A stretch of 20,098 nucleotides of DNA from JBFFXF01 sp041569895 (GTDB taxonomy: Bacteria; Planctomycetota; UBA8108; JACQVS01): contig JBFFXF010000125.1 of assembly GCA_041569895.1 (NCBI GenBank), positions 1 through 20,098 of the forward strand. Direction: 5' to 3'. Positions within the stretch are counted from its first letter, which is position 1, and each line of letters opens with the position of its first letter. Under the pieces are notes generated by a model, which did no database searches, was not told where the DNA came from, and worked only from the letters and a program-made list of their open reading frames with translations. The position numbers and the translations under genes were made by a program. This document shows, piece by piece, positions 6,451 to 15,100 of the stretch.

Positions 6451-9400
6451 CAGAAGAAACACACGCTCGGACACCCCTCGATGCGCACACACTCCGTGCC
6501 CTGGCGGGGGGCGGGGCCTTCCTTGAAGAGGTACTCGAGGAGGAAGAGCGGGTCGCTGACGTCGACGCGGCCGTCGGCGTTGACGTCGAGGAGGGTCAGG
6601 TTGCCGCCGGCGTCGAGCGAGGCGCCGTCGCACGGCAGCTCGGACGCGCCGTCGACGAAGAGGCGGCGCAGGAGCGAGACACAGTCGGAGACGTCGACGA
6701 CGCCGTCCTGGTTGCTGTCGCCTGGCCGCTGGCGTCCGCCGAGCCCGGAGACCGTGGAGTCGTCGAGTCCGGGGGTGCCGCCGCGGACGGAGCTCGGTGA
6801 CCAGCTCTCGGCGAGGCCCCAGTCCGCCAGCGGGCCGGCGGGGTCGATGATGTTGAGCGAGTCGCCGCGCCCGTCGGTCGACGGGTGCCACTGGTCGCTG
6901 TAGGTGAAGTCGAGGATCGGCTCGCGCAGCGGCCCGAGAAGAATCAAGCGCTCGCCCTCGCTCGCGAGGTGTCCGAGGAACTCGCCGCCGATGCGGATCG
7001 TGCGCACGTCGTAGCGCAGTGCGAACGCCTCGAGGTTGCGGACGAGGACGACGAACTCGCCCGCTGCGAGAGGCGGCTCATCCGGCGGAAACTCGAAGCG
7101 GATGCCGTTCGTGAACGAGGCGCCGGCGATCTCGATCGGCGAGCCGGACGCATTCATCAGCTCGACGTACTCGTACTCCTCCGTGCCGAACCCGCTCGGG
7201 AGGGTCGGCGCCGGCGGGTGATACATCAGCTCCGTGATGACGAGTCGCGGAGTCTCGGTGACGTACGTCTCGTCCGTCGGGCCGCTCCAGTCGCTCCCCT
7301 CCGCGCCGTTTCCGAGCACGCGCGCGATGACGCGCGTGTTCCTGTCGATGGTGATCGGCCCGGAGTAGCGCGTGGCGCCCGGTGCAACGCCGCCGCCGCG
7401 GCGGCGCGGATCGCTGCCGTCGAGCGTGTAGTGGATCGTGCCATCGCCGGTGATGGTGAGCTCGAAGCCGGGCTGGATCTCTCCGCCGGGGCTGCTGAAG
7501 CGCGGCGGATCGACGAAACGACTGTCGATCCAGTTGGCGCGCCTCACCAGCCATTGCTGCATGTGATTGACCTCGCCCTGGAAGCCGCCGAAGCGCGGAT
7601 TCTGTCCCCAGCGGGCGAGGTCGCGCGGCTGCGCGCCGCGGATGGTATTCGCCATCGACTGGATCAGCTCGCCCATGTTCGCGTTGCTCAGCGGACCGCG
7701 GCGATGCAGCGACCAGCGGTCGATCCAGTCCTGCCAGAAATCGGGATCGTTGAACAGCGTGCTCCACCACGGATACTCGAAAAACCTGGTGCCGTCGCCG
7801 GTGCCGTTCCACGTCGTCGGGTTGTCGTCGCGGCCGTCGGTCGATTCCATCGAGCGGTCGAAGTCCCAGATCGGGCCGTACTCGTAGCGGCGCTCGCGTC
7901 CCTTGAACATGTACGTGCTCAGCCTGAGCGCGTCGACGTTGTTCGCGATGACGTTCAGGATGTGGTGATCGACCCAGGACTCGACGTCGATGTACCGGCG
8001 GTATCCGGTGGTCGGGTTGCGGTTGCTCAAGGAATCGACCATCGTGTTGATGTAATTCGCGAGGTAGCTGCGCTGCTCGGGACTGATCCGGTCCTCCTTC
8101 GGATAGACGAATCCCAGCCTCCGGCCGCCCGCGTTGAAGCCGCCGTCGCCCGGATCGAGGCGATCGATCTTCACCATGTACCCTCCGGTGACGTCCGGCG
8201 GCTGGCGGTCGTCCGCCGTGAGCTTCTCGACGTCGACGCGGTCGGGCCCGCGCTTGATCTTCTCCATGAACGTGTAGATGCCGCGGTAGTCGTCGCCGCT
8301 CGAGACCGGTCCGCTTCCGGTGTTCAGGTAGAGCTCGCAGAACCGCGAGCGCGCCGCCCACCGTCCCACCTGATTGCTGATCGTGTAGATGAACGCGTTG
8401 CGGATGTGCGCGCGGTCGAAGTTGTACGCGCCGTAGAGCACCCAGTCCGACTCCCGGGGCAGCCCGAGCGGCTCGCGGTTGATGTCCTCGTTGAACTCGT
8501 CCCAGAACTCGAACGTATACGATGCTTTCTGGCGCCCGCCCGTGCTCGAGCCGCGCCTCTTGATGCCGATTCGCGACACGAGGTGCGGCTCGTTGCGGAA
8601 GCTGGCGCGACCGCCGATCGGCTCGAAGATCGCCATGAAGGCCGCCTTGTGCGGGTCGCCCGGAATGCCCCCGGTGTTGAAGTTCTCGACGACGACGATC
8701 GGCACGTCGGACGTGAAGCTCGCCAGGCTCGAGGCGATGCCGATGTAGCCCTCGCTCACCGTCGGGCTCGGCGCCAGACCATCCACGAAGACCCTGGCGC
8801 GGATGAGCGTGCTCGAGGAGACGCCGATCGGACCCCGGTAGATCGCGGATCCCTCGTCGGGCTCCTCGCCGTTCGTCGTGTAGCGGATGACGCCTCCGGG
8901 CTCGGCCGCGGTGAGCGCGACGGACAGCGAGCCGGTGAACACCTGGCTCGGCTCCGTGAAACGCGGGCGCGAGGCGACGCCGGGATAGCCCGCGAGGTTC
9001 GGGCCGCCGGGAGTCGCCCTCGGGAAGAAGAGCACGAGGTCGCGGTCGAGCTCGCCGACACCGACCGCGTCGAGCTCGGGGAGCACGAGGAAGTCGGAGC
9101 TTCCCGAGCCGACGTTCAGACCGTGGATCGCGAGCACGTTCTCGCCGTCACGCAGGAGAGTCGACAGTGCCGCCGGGGCGATCTCGTCGAGCTCGATGTC
9201 CTCGAACACCACCGCCCGCGAGTCGTCGTTCTGTCCGGTGGCGTTCGAGTTCCAGGCCGGCGTCGCGGGCGCGTTGCGGCTCGCCACCCGGCGGCCGTTG
9301 ATGTACGCGATGAACCCGTCGTCGTACTTCATGCGCAGCGCGAGCGAGCTGAAGACGGACGCGTCGTCCACCGTGAACGTGATGCGCGCGTAGCACGACG

Positions 9401-10064
9401 TGTTGCCCCCGTCCATGTCGCCGCGCACGTCGGCGTTGATCAGCGGCAGGTAGTCGTTGCTGCGATCGTAGCCGACGCCCGTCCGCGCCGCGCTCCAGCC
9501 ACCGTCGGCGAACCCGACCTGCGTCCACGAGGTGCCCAGCGACCCGTCCGCCGGAACGAGCACGCGCACCGATGCCGCGCTCGCGACCAGTCGCTCGAAC
9601 GTGCCGCCCTGCGAGAGGCCGTACGAGAAGTCCTCGACCTGCGCCGGGAAGAGGTGCTCCGACGCGACGCTGAAGTCCGGCCGGAAGAGCCCGACGTACT
9701 CTCCGGTCATGCGCAACTCGAAGTTGGTGTGCAGCGGCCGCCGCGGGTCGTCGCGGTTCTTGCCGGAGGCGTGGATGACGAGGAAACCGCCGGGCGGCAG
9801 CGTCACGGACGGGAAGAACCACTTGCCCGGAACGAACGGGTCGTCGCTGAGCGACCAGCCCTCGAGATCGACGACGCTGGTGCCCGCGTTGAGGAGCTCG
9901 ATCCAGTCGACGAAGTCCCCGTCCTCGTCCATCAGCGTGCTGCGATTCGACGCCTGGATCTCGTTGATCAGGATGTCGTCGATGCCGCCCTGGGCCGCGG
10001 CGCGGCCGGTGACCGCGCTCGCGAGGACACAACCGATCAGTCCCGCGAGGAGCCTTCTCGCCAT
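6450..10064 (-). CDS. Secreted CotH-kinase-like multidomain protein with lamin-tail and dockerin-like domains
   Basis: The protein has 1204 residues. In order: a Sec signal peptide (1-25, …VTGRAAAQ); a lamin-tail domain (about 28-135, LINEIQASN…DWIELLNAG); a beta-sandwich (about 140-345); a chitobiase C-terminal-like domain (about 365-440, IRYTTNGEEPDE); a CotH domain (about 443-850) with YRGIYTFMEKIKRG, GGYMVKID near 628 and WDFDRSMES near 730; a second chitobiase-like domain (about 855-935, IHYTLDGSDP); a second lamin-tail domain (about 938-1100); and two EF-like dockerin repeats from about 1115 (DSNQDGVVDVSD, DVNADGRVDVSD). CotH of Bacillus is an atypical protein kinase of spore coat; here the protein is extracellular and its target is unknown. 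ATG at 10064 has AAGAGG at 10078-10073 with an 8-nt spacer. The frame continues upstream, but that stretch is antisense to the next gene. The protein ends in a short cysteine-containing tail directly abutting the hexamer array. Confidence 0.93.
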   Translation of the reverse strand: MARRLLAGLIGCVLASAVTGRAAAQGGIDDILINEIQASNRSTLMDEDGDFVDWIELLNAGTSVVDLEGWSLSDDPFVPGKWFFPSVTLPPGGFLVIHASGKNRDDPRRPLHTNFELRMTGEYVGLFRPDFSVASEHLFPAQVEDFSYGLSQGGTFERLVASAASVRVLVPADGSLGTSWTQVGFADGGWSAARTGVGYDRSNDYLPLINADVRGDMDGGNTSCYARITFTVDDASVFSSLALRMKYDDGFIAYINGRRVASRNAPATPAWNSNATGQNDDSRAVVFEDIELDEIAPAALSTLLRDGENVLAIHGLNVGSGSSDFLVLPELDAVGVGELDRDLVLFFPRATPGGPNLAGYPGVASRPRFTEPSQVFTGSLSVALTAAEPGGVIRYTTNGEEPDEGSAIYRGPIGVSSSTLIRARVFVDGLAPSPTVSEGYIGIASSLASFTSDVPIVVVENFNTGGIPGDPHKAAFMAIFEPIGGRASFRNEPHLVSRIGIKRRGSSTGGRQKASYTFEFWDEFNEDINREPLGLPRESDWVLYGAYNFDRAHIRNAFIYTISNQVGRWAARSRFCELYLNTGSGPVSSGDDYRGIYTFMEKIKRGPDRVDVEKLTADDRQPPDVTGGYMVKIDRLDPGDGGFNAGGRRLGFVYPKEDRISPEQRSYLANYINTMVDSLSNRNPTTGYRRYIDVESWVDHHILNVIANNVDALRLSTYMFKGRERRYEYGPIWDFDRSMESTDGRDDNPTTWNGTGDGTRFFEYPWWSTLFNDPDFWQDWIDRWSLHRRGPLSNANMGELIQSMANTIRGAQPRDLARWGQNPRFGGFQGEVNHMQQWLVRRANWIDSRFVDPPRFSSPGGEIQPGFELTITGDGTIHYTLDGSDPRRRGGGVAPGATRYSGPITIDRNTRVIARVLGNGAEGSDWSGPTDETYVTETPRLVITELMYHPPAPTLPSGFGTEEYEYVELMNASGSPIEIAGASFTNGIRFEFPPDEPPLAAGEFVVLVRNLEAFALRYDVRTIRIGGEFLGHLASEGERLILLGPLREPILDFTYSDQWHPSTDGRGDSLNIIDPAGPLADWGLAESWSPSSVRGGTPGLDDSTVSGLGGRQRPGDSNQDGVVDVSDCVSLLRRLFVDGASELPCDGASLDAGGNLTLLDVNADGRVDVSDPLFLLEYLFKEGPAPRQGTECVRIEGCPSVCFF

Positions 10065-10281
10065 CTTCGAGGCCTCTTCATGGGGTTGCCGTCTACCGAG
10101 CCCGGCACGATTCTGGAGGGGATCGCCGACGAGCGGAGCGCCGGTGGGGTCGCAGCACCCGAAGCGCGAAATGGCCGAACGGGTCGGACCCCGTCTCCCC
10201 GAGCGGGGGATGGTAGCAGAGGGCCGGCGGCGTCCGAAGCAATTTCCCCGGGCGTCACTTCGTTTTGAGTGAGAGGGCGGG

Positions 10282-10287
10282 GATAAT
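10282..10287 (+). promoter_or_regulatory. Candidate -10 element for the LRR gene
   Basis: GATAAT, in the context GGGGATAATCT, is one of the few AT-rich hexamers in the divergent region and differs from TATAAT at one position. No convincing -35 lies 16-18 nt upstream; TTGAGT at 10265-10270 is only 11 nt away. If used, transcription would start close to 10295 and the whole repeat block would be 5' untranslated RNA. Confidence 0.22.
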
Positions 10288-10294
10288 CTCCCGA

Positions 10295-10401
10295 TCGGAA
10301 TCGGAATCGGCATCGGAGTCGGAATCGGAATCGGTGTCGGATCTCGGAGTCGGACATCGGTCCTCTGACTCGGTCCTCTGTCTCGGTTCTCTGTCTCGGA
10401 C
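10295..10401. repeat. TCGGAA-type hexamer array followed by three 13-bp repeats
   Basis: From 10295, degenerate hexamers (TCGGAA twice, TCGGCA, TCGGAG, TCGGAA twice, TCGGTG, then TCGGA-type remnants) run to about 10356. They are followed by three tandem 13-bp units with consensus TCGGTCCTCTGTC: 10357-10369 ends in GAC, 10370-10382 matches, and 10383-10395 has one T for C. A last TCGGAC closes the block. Every unit, six or thirteen bases long, begins with TCGG. Confidence 0.82.
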
Positions 10402-10419
10402 TCGCAACAACGACGAATC

Positions 10420-10423
10420 GGAG
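10420..10423 (+). promoter_or_regulatory. Shine-Dalgarno of LRR gene inside a TCGGAG unit
   Basis: GGAG lies 7 nt before the GTG start and decides that start. It is part of an AATCGGAGA string identical in form to the units of the repeat block just upstream, so the ribosome binding site may derive from a repeat unit. Confidence 0.6.
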
Positions 10424-10430
10424 ACCGCTC

Positions 10431-12185
10431 GTGCGCCATCACCGACGAGTCGCCATTGCCGCCGCGGCCGGGACGATCATCGTGCTCGCTTTCGCGATCG
10501 CTCTCGTCTCGCGTCCCGTCGCGGAGTGGCTCGACATGCGGACCGCCGAGGGTGGCGATCCGGAGCGGCGCCGCGCCGCGATCGAGAGTCTCCTCGAGCG
10601 ACGGCAGGGCAACGCCGTCGATCTGCTCCGCTTCCTGGCGCGCGAGATCGGCTCGAACCACCGCCTGCTCGTCCTCGGTCACGACCTCGCGACGGTGACC
10701 GTCGTCGGGCGTGATTTCCGCGATGTGCTTCCGGAGCTGGAACGCATCGGTCTCGGCGAGGTCGAGCTCTTCGAGACCTCCCGCGAGACCACGTACACGT
10801 TCCCGGTCGAGAGGGACGCGCGCCGGGACGGCGAGCTCGACCTCGACCTCGTGCTCGAGCTCGTCGTCGAGGTCAAGGTCCCGTCGCCCCGGGTGCAGAG
10901 CGTCCAGGAAGTGGTGGCGGCGAGCTACGGTCTGCGCGCTGCTCCCGCGCGCCCGCTCACGGAGTGCACGGCCGCGCCGGGATCGATCTTCGACGCCACG
11001 CTCCGCTTTGCGTCGAGCTCCGGACGCCGGGGACTGGTCCGTGGACTGCTCGTCACGTACGGCGACGTGCGCTACCGTGGAGTCGGGCCTCGATTCGAGG
11101 CCACGCTCGAGTTGGTCGACTACCTCGCCCTTCCGCTCGCCGCCGAATGGCTCTACCTCGACGGTCCCGCCCACGCCGAGCTGGGCGCGGACGATCTCGT
11201 CACCGAGGTCGCGCTCCGGGGCATGAGCAGCATGGAAAACGCGCACGGGACGGGCATCTACCGCGCCGACGGACGCACGCGCAGCCCCGTACGCGAGTGG
11301 GTCAGACGCGGAACCGAGGCGATCATCTGGGCGCACACGGCGGCGGACCTCGATCGCCTGCCGGACGACGCGCGTGCCATCCACCTGGAGGGGAACGCGC
11401 TCCAGGCAAACGAGTGCGCACGGCTGGCGCGATTCGCCCTCGCGAAGACGCTCGACGCGGGGGGATGCTCCCTGATCGACGACGCCGCGATGCGGGTGAT
11501 CGGCGGACTGTCGCGCCTCGAGCGCCTCGCCATCGGCACAGACGGGATCACCAGTGCCGGTCTCGTCGAGCTCGCCCGGCTGCCGCGCCTCCGCGAGCTG
11601 GCCCTCCACGACCACCACGACGCCGGTCTCCGCGCCGCCGACCTCGCTCCTCTCGCGGACCTTGCCGGCCTCGAGTCGCTCGAGATCCACCTGAGACGCC
11701 TCACGGCGGACAGTCTGCGCCACGTCTCGGAGTTGCCGCGGCTCCGACGGCTCGTGGTGCCGTTCTTCTCGGGGGGCGATGACCCGCTGGAGTTCGCCGA
11801 GGTGCTGAGGCGGGTCGCGGAGATCGAGACGCTCGACGAGCTGATGATCGGCAACCTCCCGTCACGCGCCGCGGGAGCCTTCGAGCGGCTGACGAAGCTG
11901 TCCCGGCTGCGCAGTCTCGTCCTCTTCGCCACGGATGTCGACGACGCGGCTCTCGCGCACCTCGGCCGCATCGCGACGCTCGAGTACCTCGAGGTCTACG
12001 ACAGTCGTTCTCCGTTCAACGCGGCCGGCCTCGACGCCCTGCGCGGTCTCGAGCGCCTGCGGCTCCTCCACGTGTCGCCGGCGGAAGTCGACCTGGCGGC
12101 GCTCGTGCGGCTCGCCGAGACATTGCCGGGGGAGTTCATCGTCTACGCGCCGGGATCCTCGTCGCGCACCTCAGCGCGGCGGTGA
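10431..12185 (+). CDS. Membrane-anchored leucine-rich-repeat protein
   Basis: This 584-residue protein is the only plus-strand gene. A single N-terminal hydrophobic helix (about 8-26, VAIAAAAGTIIVLAFAIALV) is preceded by basic residues and has no clear cleavage site, so it is probably an anchor with the rest outside the cytoplasmic membrane. Residues about 45-300 form an unrecognised domain. Residues about 335-575 contain irregular leucine-rich repeats with LxxLxxLxL spacing (RLPRLRELALHD, LAGLESLEIHL, KLSRLRSLVLFATDV, RIATLEYLEVYDS, GLERLRLLHVS), typical of planctomycete LRR proteins that bind other proteins. GTG at 10431 is chosen because it includes the hydrophobic helix and has GGAG at 10420-10423 with a 7-nt spacer. 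The next in-frame start, ATG at 10536, would remove the helix. Its 3' end overlaps the convergent gene by 15 nt. Binding partner unknown. Confidence 0.85.
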   Translation: MRHHRRVAIAAAAGTIIVLAFAIALVSRPVAEWLDMRTAEGGDPERRRAAIESLLERRQGNAVDLLRFLAREIGSNHRLLVLGHDLATVTVVGRDFRDVLPELERIGLGEVELFETSRETTYTFPVERDARRDGELDLDLVLELVVEVKVPSPRVQSVQEVVAASYGLRAAPARPLTECTAAPGSIFDATLRFASSSGRRGLVRGLLVTYGDVRYRGVGPRFEATLELVDYLALPLAAEWLYLDGPAHAELGADDLVTEVALRGMSSMENAHGTGIYRADGRTRSPVREWVRRGTEAIIWAHTAADLDRLPDDARAIHLEGNALQANECARLARFALAKTLDAGGCSLIDDAAMRVIGGLSRLERLAIGTDGITSAGLVELARLPRLRELALHDHHDAGLRAADLAPLADLAGLESLEIHLRRLTADSLRHVSELPRLRRLVVPFFSGGDDPLEFAEVLRRVAEIETLDELMIGNLPSRAAGAFERLTKLSRLRSLVLFATDVDDAALAHLGRIATLEYLEVYDSRSPFNAAGLDALRGLERLRLLHVSPAEVDLAALVRLAETLPGEFIVYAPGSSSRTSARR

Positions 12186-15100
12186 CGCCCACGCGGCGTG
12201 CGCCGTGTTCAAACGATCACGGTCGCCGTGGCCGTCGTGGACGAGAAGACGATAGCGGAACGTGATGGTCTCGCCGGCGTCGAGCTCGATCGGATCGAAG
12301 ACGGTGATCGCCGGGTTGATCAGCGCCTGGCCGTCGACGCGCCAGCCGTTCGGGAAGCCCGGGTTCCGAGGGTGATCGAAGATGGCGACGCCCGCGACCC
12401 GGCCACTCTCGCCCTCGCCTCCGAAACGACCCGACATGTCCTGCCACGGGCGGCGCGCGGCATCGTCCGGTCGCTCGTGACGCCGGTCTCGATGCGCCGC
12501 GGGACGGAAGGCGAGCCCGCCGTAGTCGTAGCGGCCGATCTCCAAGGCGACGTCGGGCGTCAGCGCCCACTCGAAGTCGACCGCGTAGGAGTCGTCACGC
12601 GCCGGCGCGTGCACGACGACCTTCTGTCGCTCGACCAGGACGCGCTGGCCGCCGCGCCGCTGCGTCATCCAGTGGCTCTTCGATACGATCTCGATGCGAT
12701 CCGCGTGCTGCTCGATCGACTCGAGCCCGCGACTCCGGATCCAGCCGCGCTCGTGCCAGAAATCGATGCCGTTGATGCGCGCGTGGCCCGTGAAGACGCC
12801 GTACTGCCACGGGTGGTCGTCCGGTCTCAGCGCGGTGAGCGTCGGACCGCCTCGCGGCGCTCGCAGCGGGTGGATGAACGGCCGCTGGTCGTTGGAGTGA
12901 TTGTAGGTGAGCAGCTCGACCGACTCGCTCGCGCCCGGGAAGCGCGCGTTGACGGTGACGACGCCGTAATCGCGCTCGACCGACAGCCGCGATCCCTCGA
13001 GGCCCTCTCCGAGCTCCGGCAGCGGCTCCGGGGGCGGCTCGTCGAAACGCAGGTAGGCGATCAGATCGCGAAACTCGTCCTCGGTGATCGTCTTCTCGAG
13101 GTCCTCGGGCATCAGCGACACGGGCGACGCGTCGACCCGCAGCACCTCGCGGCGCGGCACCACCTCGTCCTGACCACCGGCGACGCGCAGCACGACGCGC
13201 TGCGGCGAGTCCTCGATCAGCAGCCCGCTGAGCACGCGCCCGGTCTTCGTGACCAGCGTGTATCCGGTGTAGTCCTTGCCGACGACCAGATTCGGGTCGA
13301 GCAGGTTCGAGAGCAGCAGGTCGAGCGTCTCGCGACCGTTGACGGTGATGTCCGGCCCGACGGTGTGTCCCTCGCCGAAGATCACGTGGCACTGGGCGCA
13401 CGCCTTCGCGTAGACCGCCTTGCCGCGCCAGACGTTGCTCTCGCCCTTCTCGAGCACCTTTCGCATCCTGGCGATGACCTTCTCGCGGTCGGGGTTGCGA
13501 CCCTCGCGCACCTTGCCCCACGTCGCCTGGACGCGTCGCGTGATCCCCTCGTCGCCGAGGCCGAGGAGCCGCCGCAACTGCGTCACGTTCAGCGACCGCG
13601 AGTCGATCTTGCCGCTCTCGATCCGATCGAGAAGCGCGCGCGCCCAGGACGGCCGCTGCGAGAGGAGGTCGATGGCGCGCGGGCGCACGGCCGGCGGAAG
13701 CGCGTCGTGACGCTGGAGCACGAGCGTGGCGACCTCCGGCCTGTCGATCTTGCCGAGCGCCGAGAGCGTCTCGATGAGCAACTCGCGCGGCAGGCTGGCG
13801 GGAGTCGCGAGGACCTCGCCGGCGAACTCGACGATCGATGCCTCGTCCGCGCCGAGCAGCGCTCGCAGCGCACGCCCGCGCGCTGCGGCGTCGGTCGATG
13901 CATCGCGCAACAGCGCCCGGCACGCCTCGACCGCGGCGGGCTCGCCCCAGCTCGCGGCGATGCTCACGGCCGGCAGGTAGAGCGGATCCTTCGCCCCGCG
14001 CCGGGTGATGTCGCCGATCGCGCCGGCGAGGTGCGGCTTCAGCGCCGCGAGCGTCGCGTCGTCGATCTCGCCCGTGGCGACCGACTGACTCACCGCCTCG
14101 AGGCACTGCGCGGCGGCGCCCGCGTGCGCCGACGGATCGGCGAGGAGCAACGTCACCAGCCCGACGAGGGTCGAACCCTCCGACGCACGCCGCGCGAGCA
14201 ACCGGTCGACGAAACGGCCGAGCAGACCCTCGACGCCCGTCACCCTCTCGAGCCCGCGCTTCTCGAGCCACGCCACGAGGGCGCCGCCGTGCGCCTCGAG
14301 CAGCGGCTCGAGGTTGCGCCAGACGATGCGCGGAATCAGGGGATCGTCCTGCGAGCGCGAGAGCACCTCGAGCAGGAGCACGAGCGCCTCGCGGTCGTCG
14401 AAGAGCTTGCGCGCCGCGGTGGCGACCTGCAGCCGCACGTCCGGGTGCGGATCGGTGGCGAGCTCGCGCACGCGGTCGCGGATCGACTCGCTCACCGCCC
14501 GGGCGTTGCCGGCGGCGCGCACGCCCCACGCCCGGAAGCCGCCATCGTCCATCGCGAGCACGCGACGGTGGAAGTCGTCGGCGAGCGCCTGTGGAGGCGA
14601 GCCGGGATCATCGCAGCTGATGAGCGTCCAGAGCGCCTGCATGCGCTGGAACCGCCTCGCCTCGCGATCGAGGACGAGCCGTCGGAGCGCCGGGTACGAC
14701 GCGGCGTCGCGGCGCCCGGCGAGCACCATCCGCGCCGTGTCACGCCACCAGCGGTTCGCCGAGCCGAGACGCGCGATCAGTTGATCGGCGCTCTCCTTCT
14801 CGAGGTCGTATCCGCGCGGCTGCTCGACGTCGCCGTACGCGACACGCCAGAGACGGCCGCGCCCGCGATCGATGCCCTTCGGATCGCGGCGGGCGTCCTG
14901 GTAGCAGTGATAGCGGTCGTACCAGTCGAGCACCCAGAAGCAGCCGTCCGGCGCCAGTCGGATGTCGACCGGCATGAACCACGCGTCGTCGGTCTTCATG
15001 ACGATCGGGCCGCGCCTGGCGAAGTAGGTCGAGCCGCTGCGCGTCAGGCTGTCCGCGTTGATGCAGTTGCCGTGGATATTGCCGATGTAGACGAGGTTGC

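Larger units (their letters stand above)
10065..10430. other. Divergent intergenic region with repeat array
   Basis: This stretch separates the divergent CotH gene (minus) and LRR gene (plus). It must hold both promoters. The half next to CotH is unique sequence with only small inverted repeats, such as GGGTCGGACCC at 10181-10191. A -10-like GATAAT at 10282-10287 faces the LRR gene but lacks a well-spaced -35. The half next to the LRR gene is the repeat block at 10295-10401. No gene is supported here. Confidence 0.6.

Noticed and set aside
6182..6490. Minus-strand 102-codon frame with a Pro-Val/Pro-Tyr tract
   Set aside because: Simple translation of the hexamer arrays; no start signal or domain.
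6178..6891. Upstream extension of the DUF1501 frame to 6891
   Set aside because: The extension crosses both repeat arrays and antisense CotH sequence, giving Arg-rich and Asp-Ser tracts; ATG 6177 gives the normal Tat signal and length.
10181..10191. GGGTCGGACCC palindrome as an operator
   Set aside because: Short, single and GC-rich; expected by chance at this composition and not repeated near other promoters.
6885..10268. 1127-codon plus-strand open frame opposite CotH
   Set aside because: Antisense shadow; low-complexity Arg/Ala/Val/Asp sequence, while the opposite strand encodes recognisable CotH and lamin-tail domains.
10065..11723. Upstream extension of the CotH frame to 11723
   Set aside because: It would be antisense to the LRR gene and bury the signal peptide; ATG 10064 has a good ribosome binding site.
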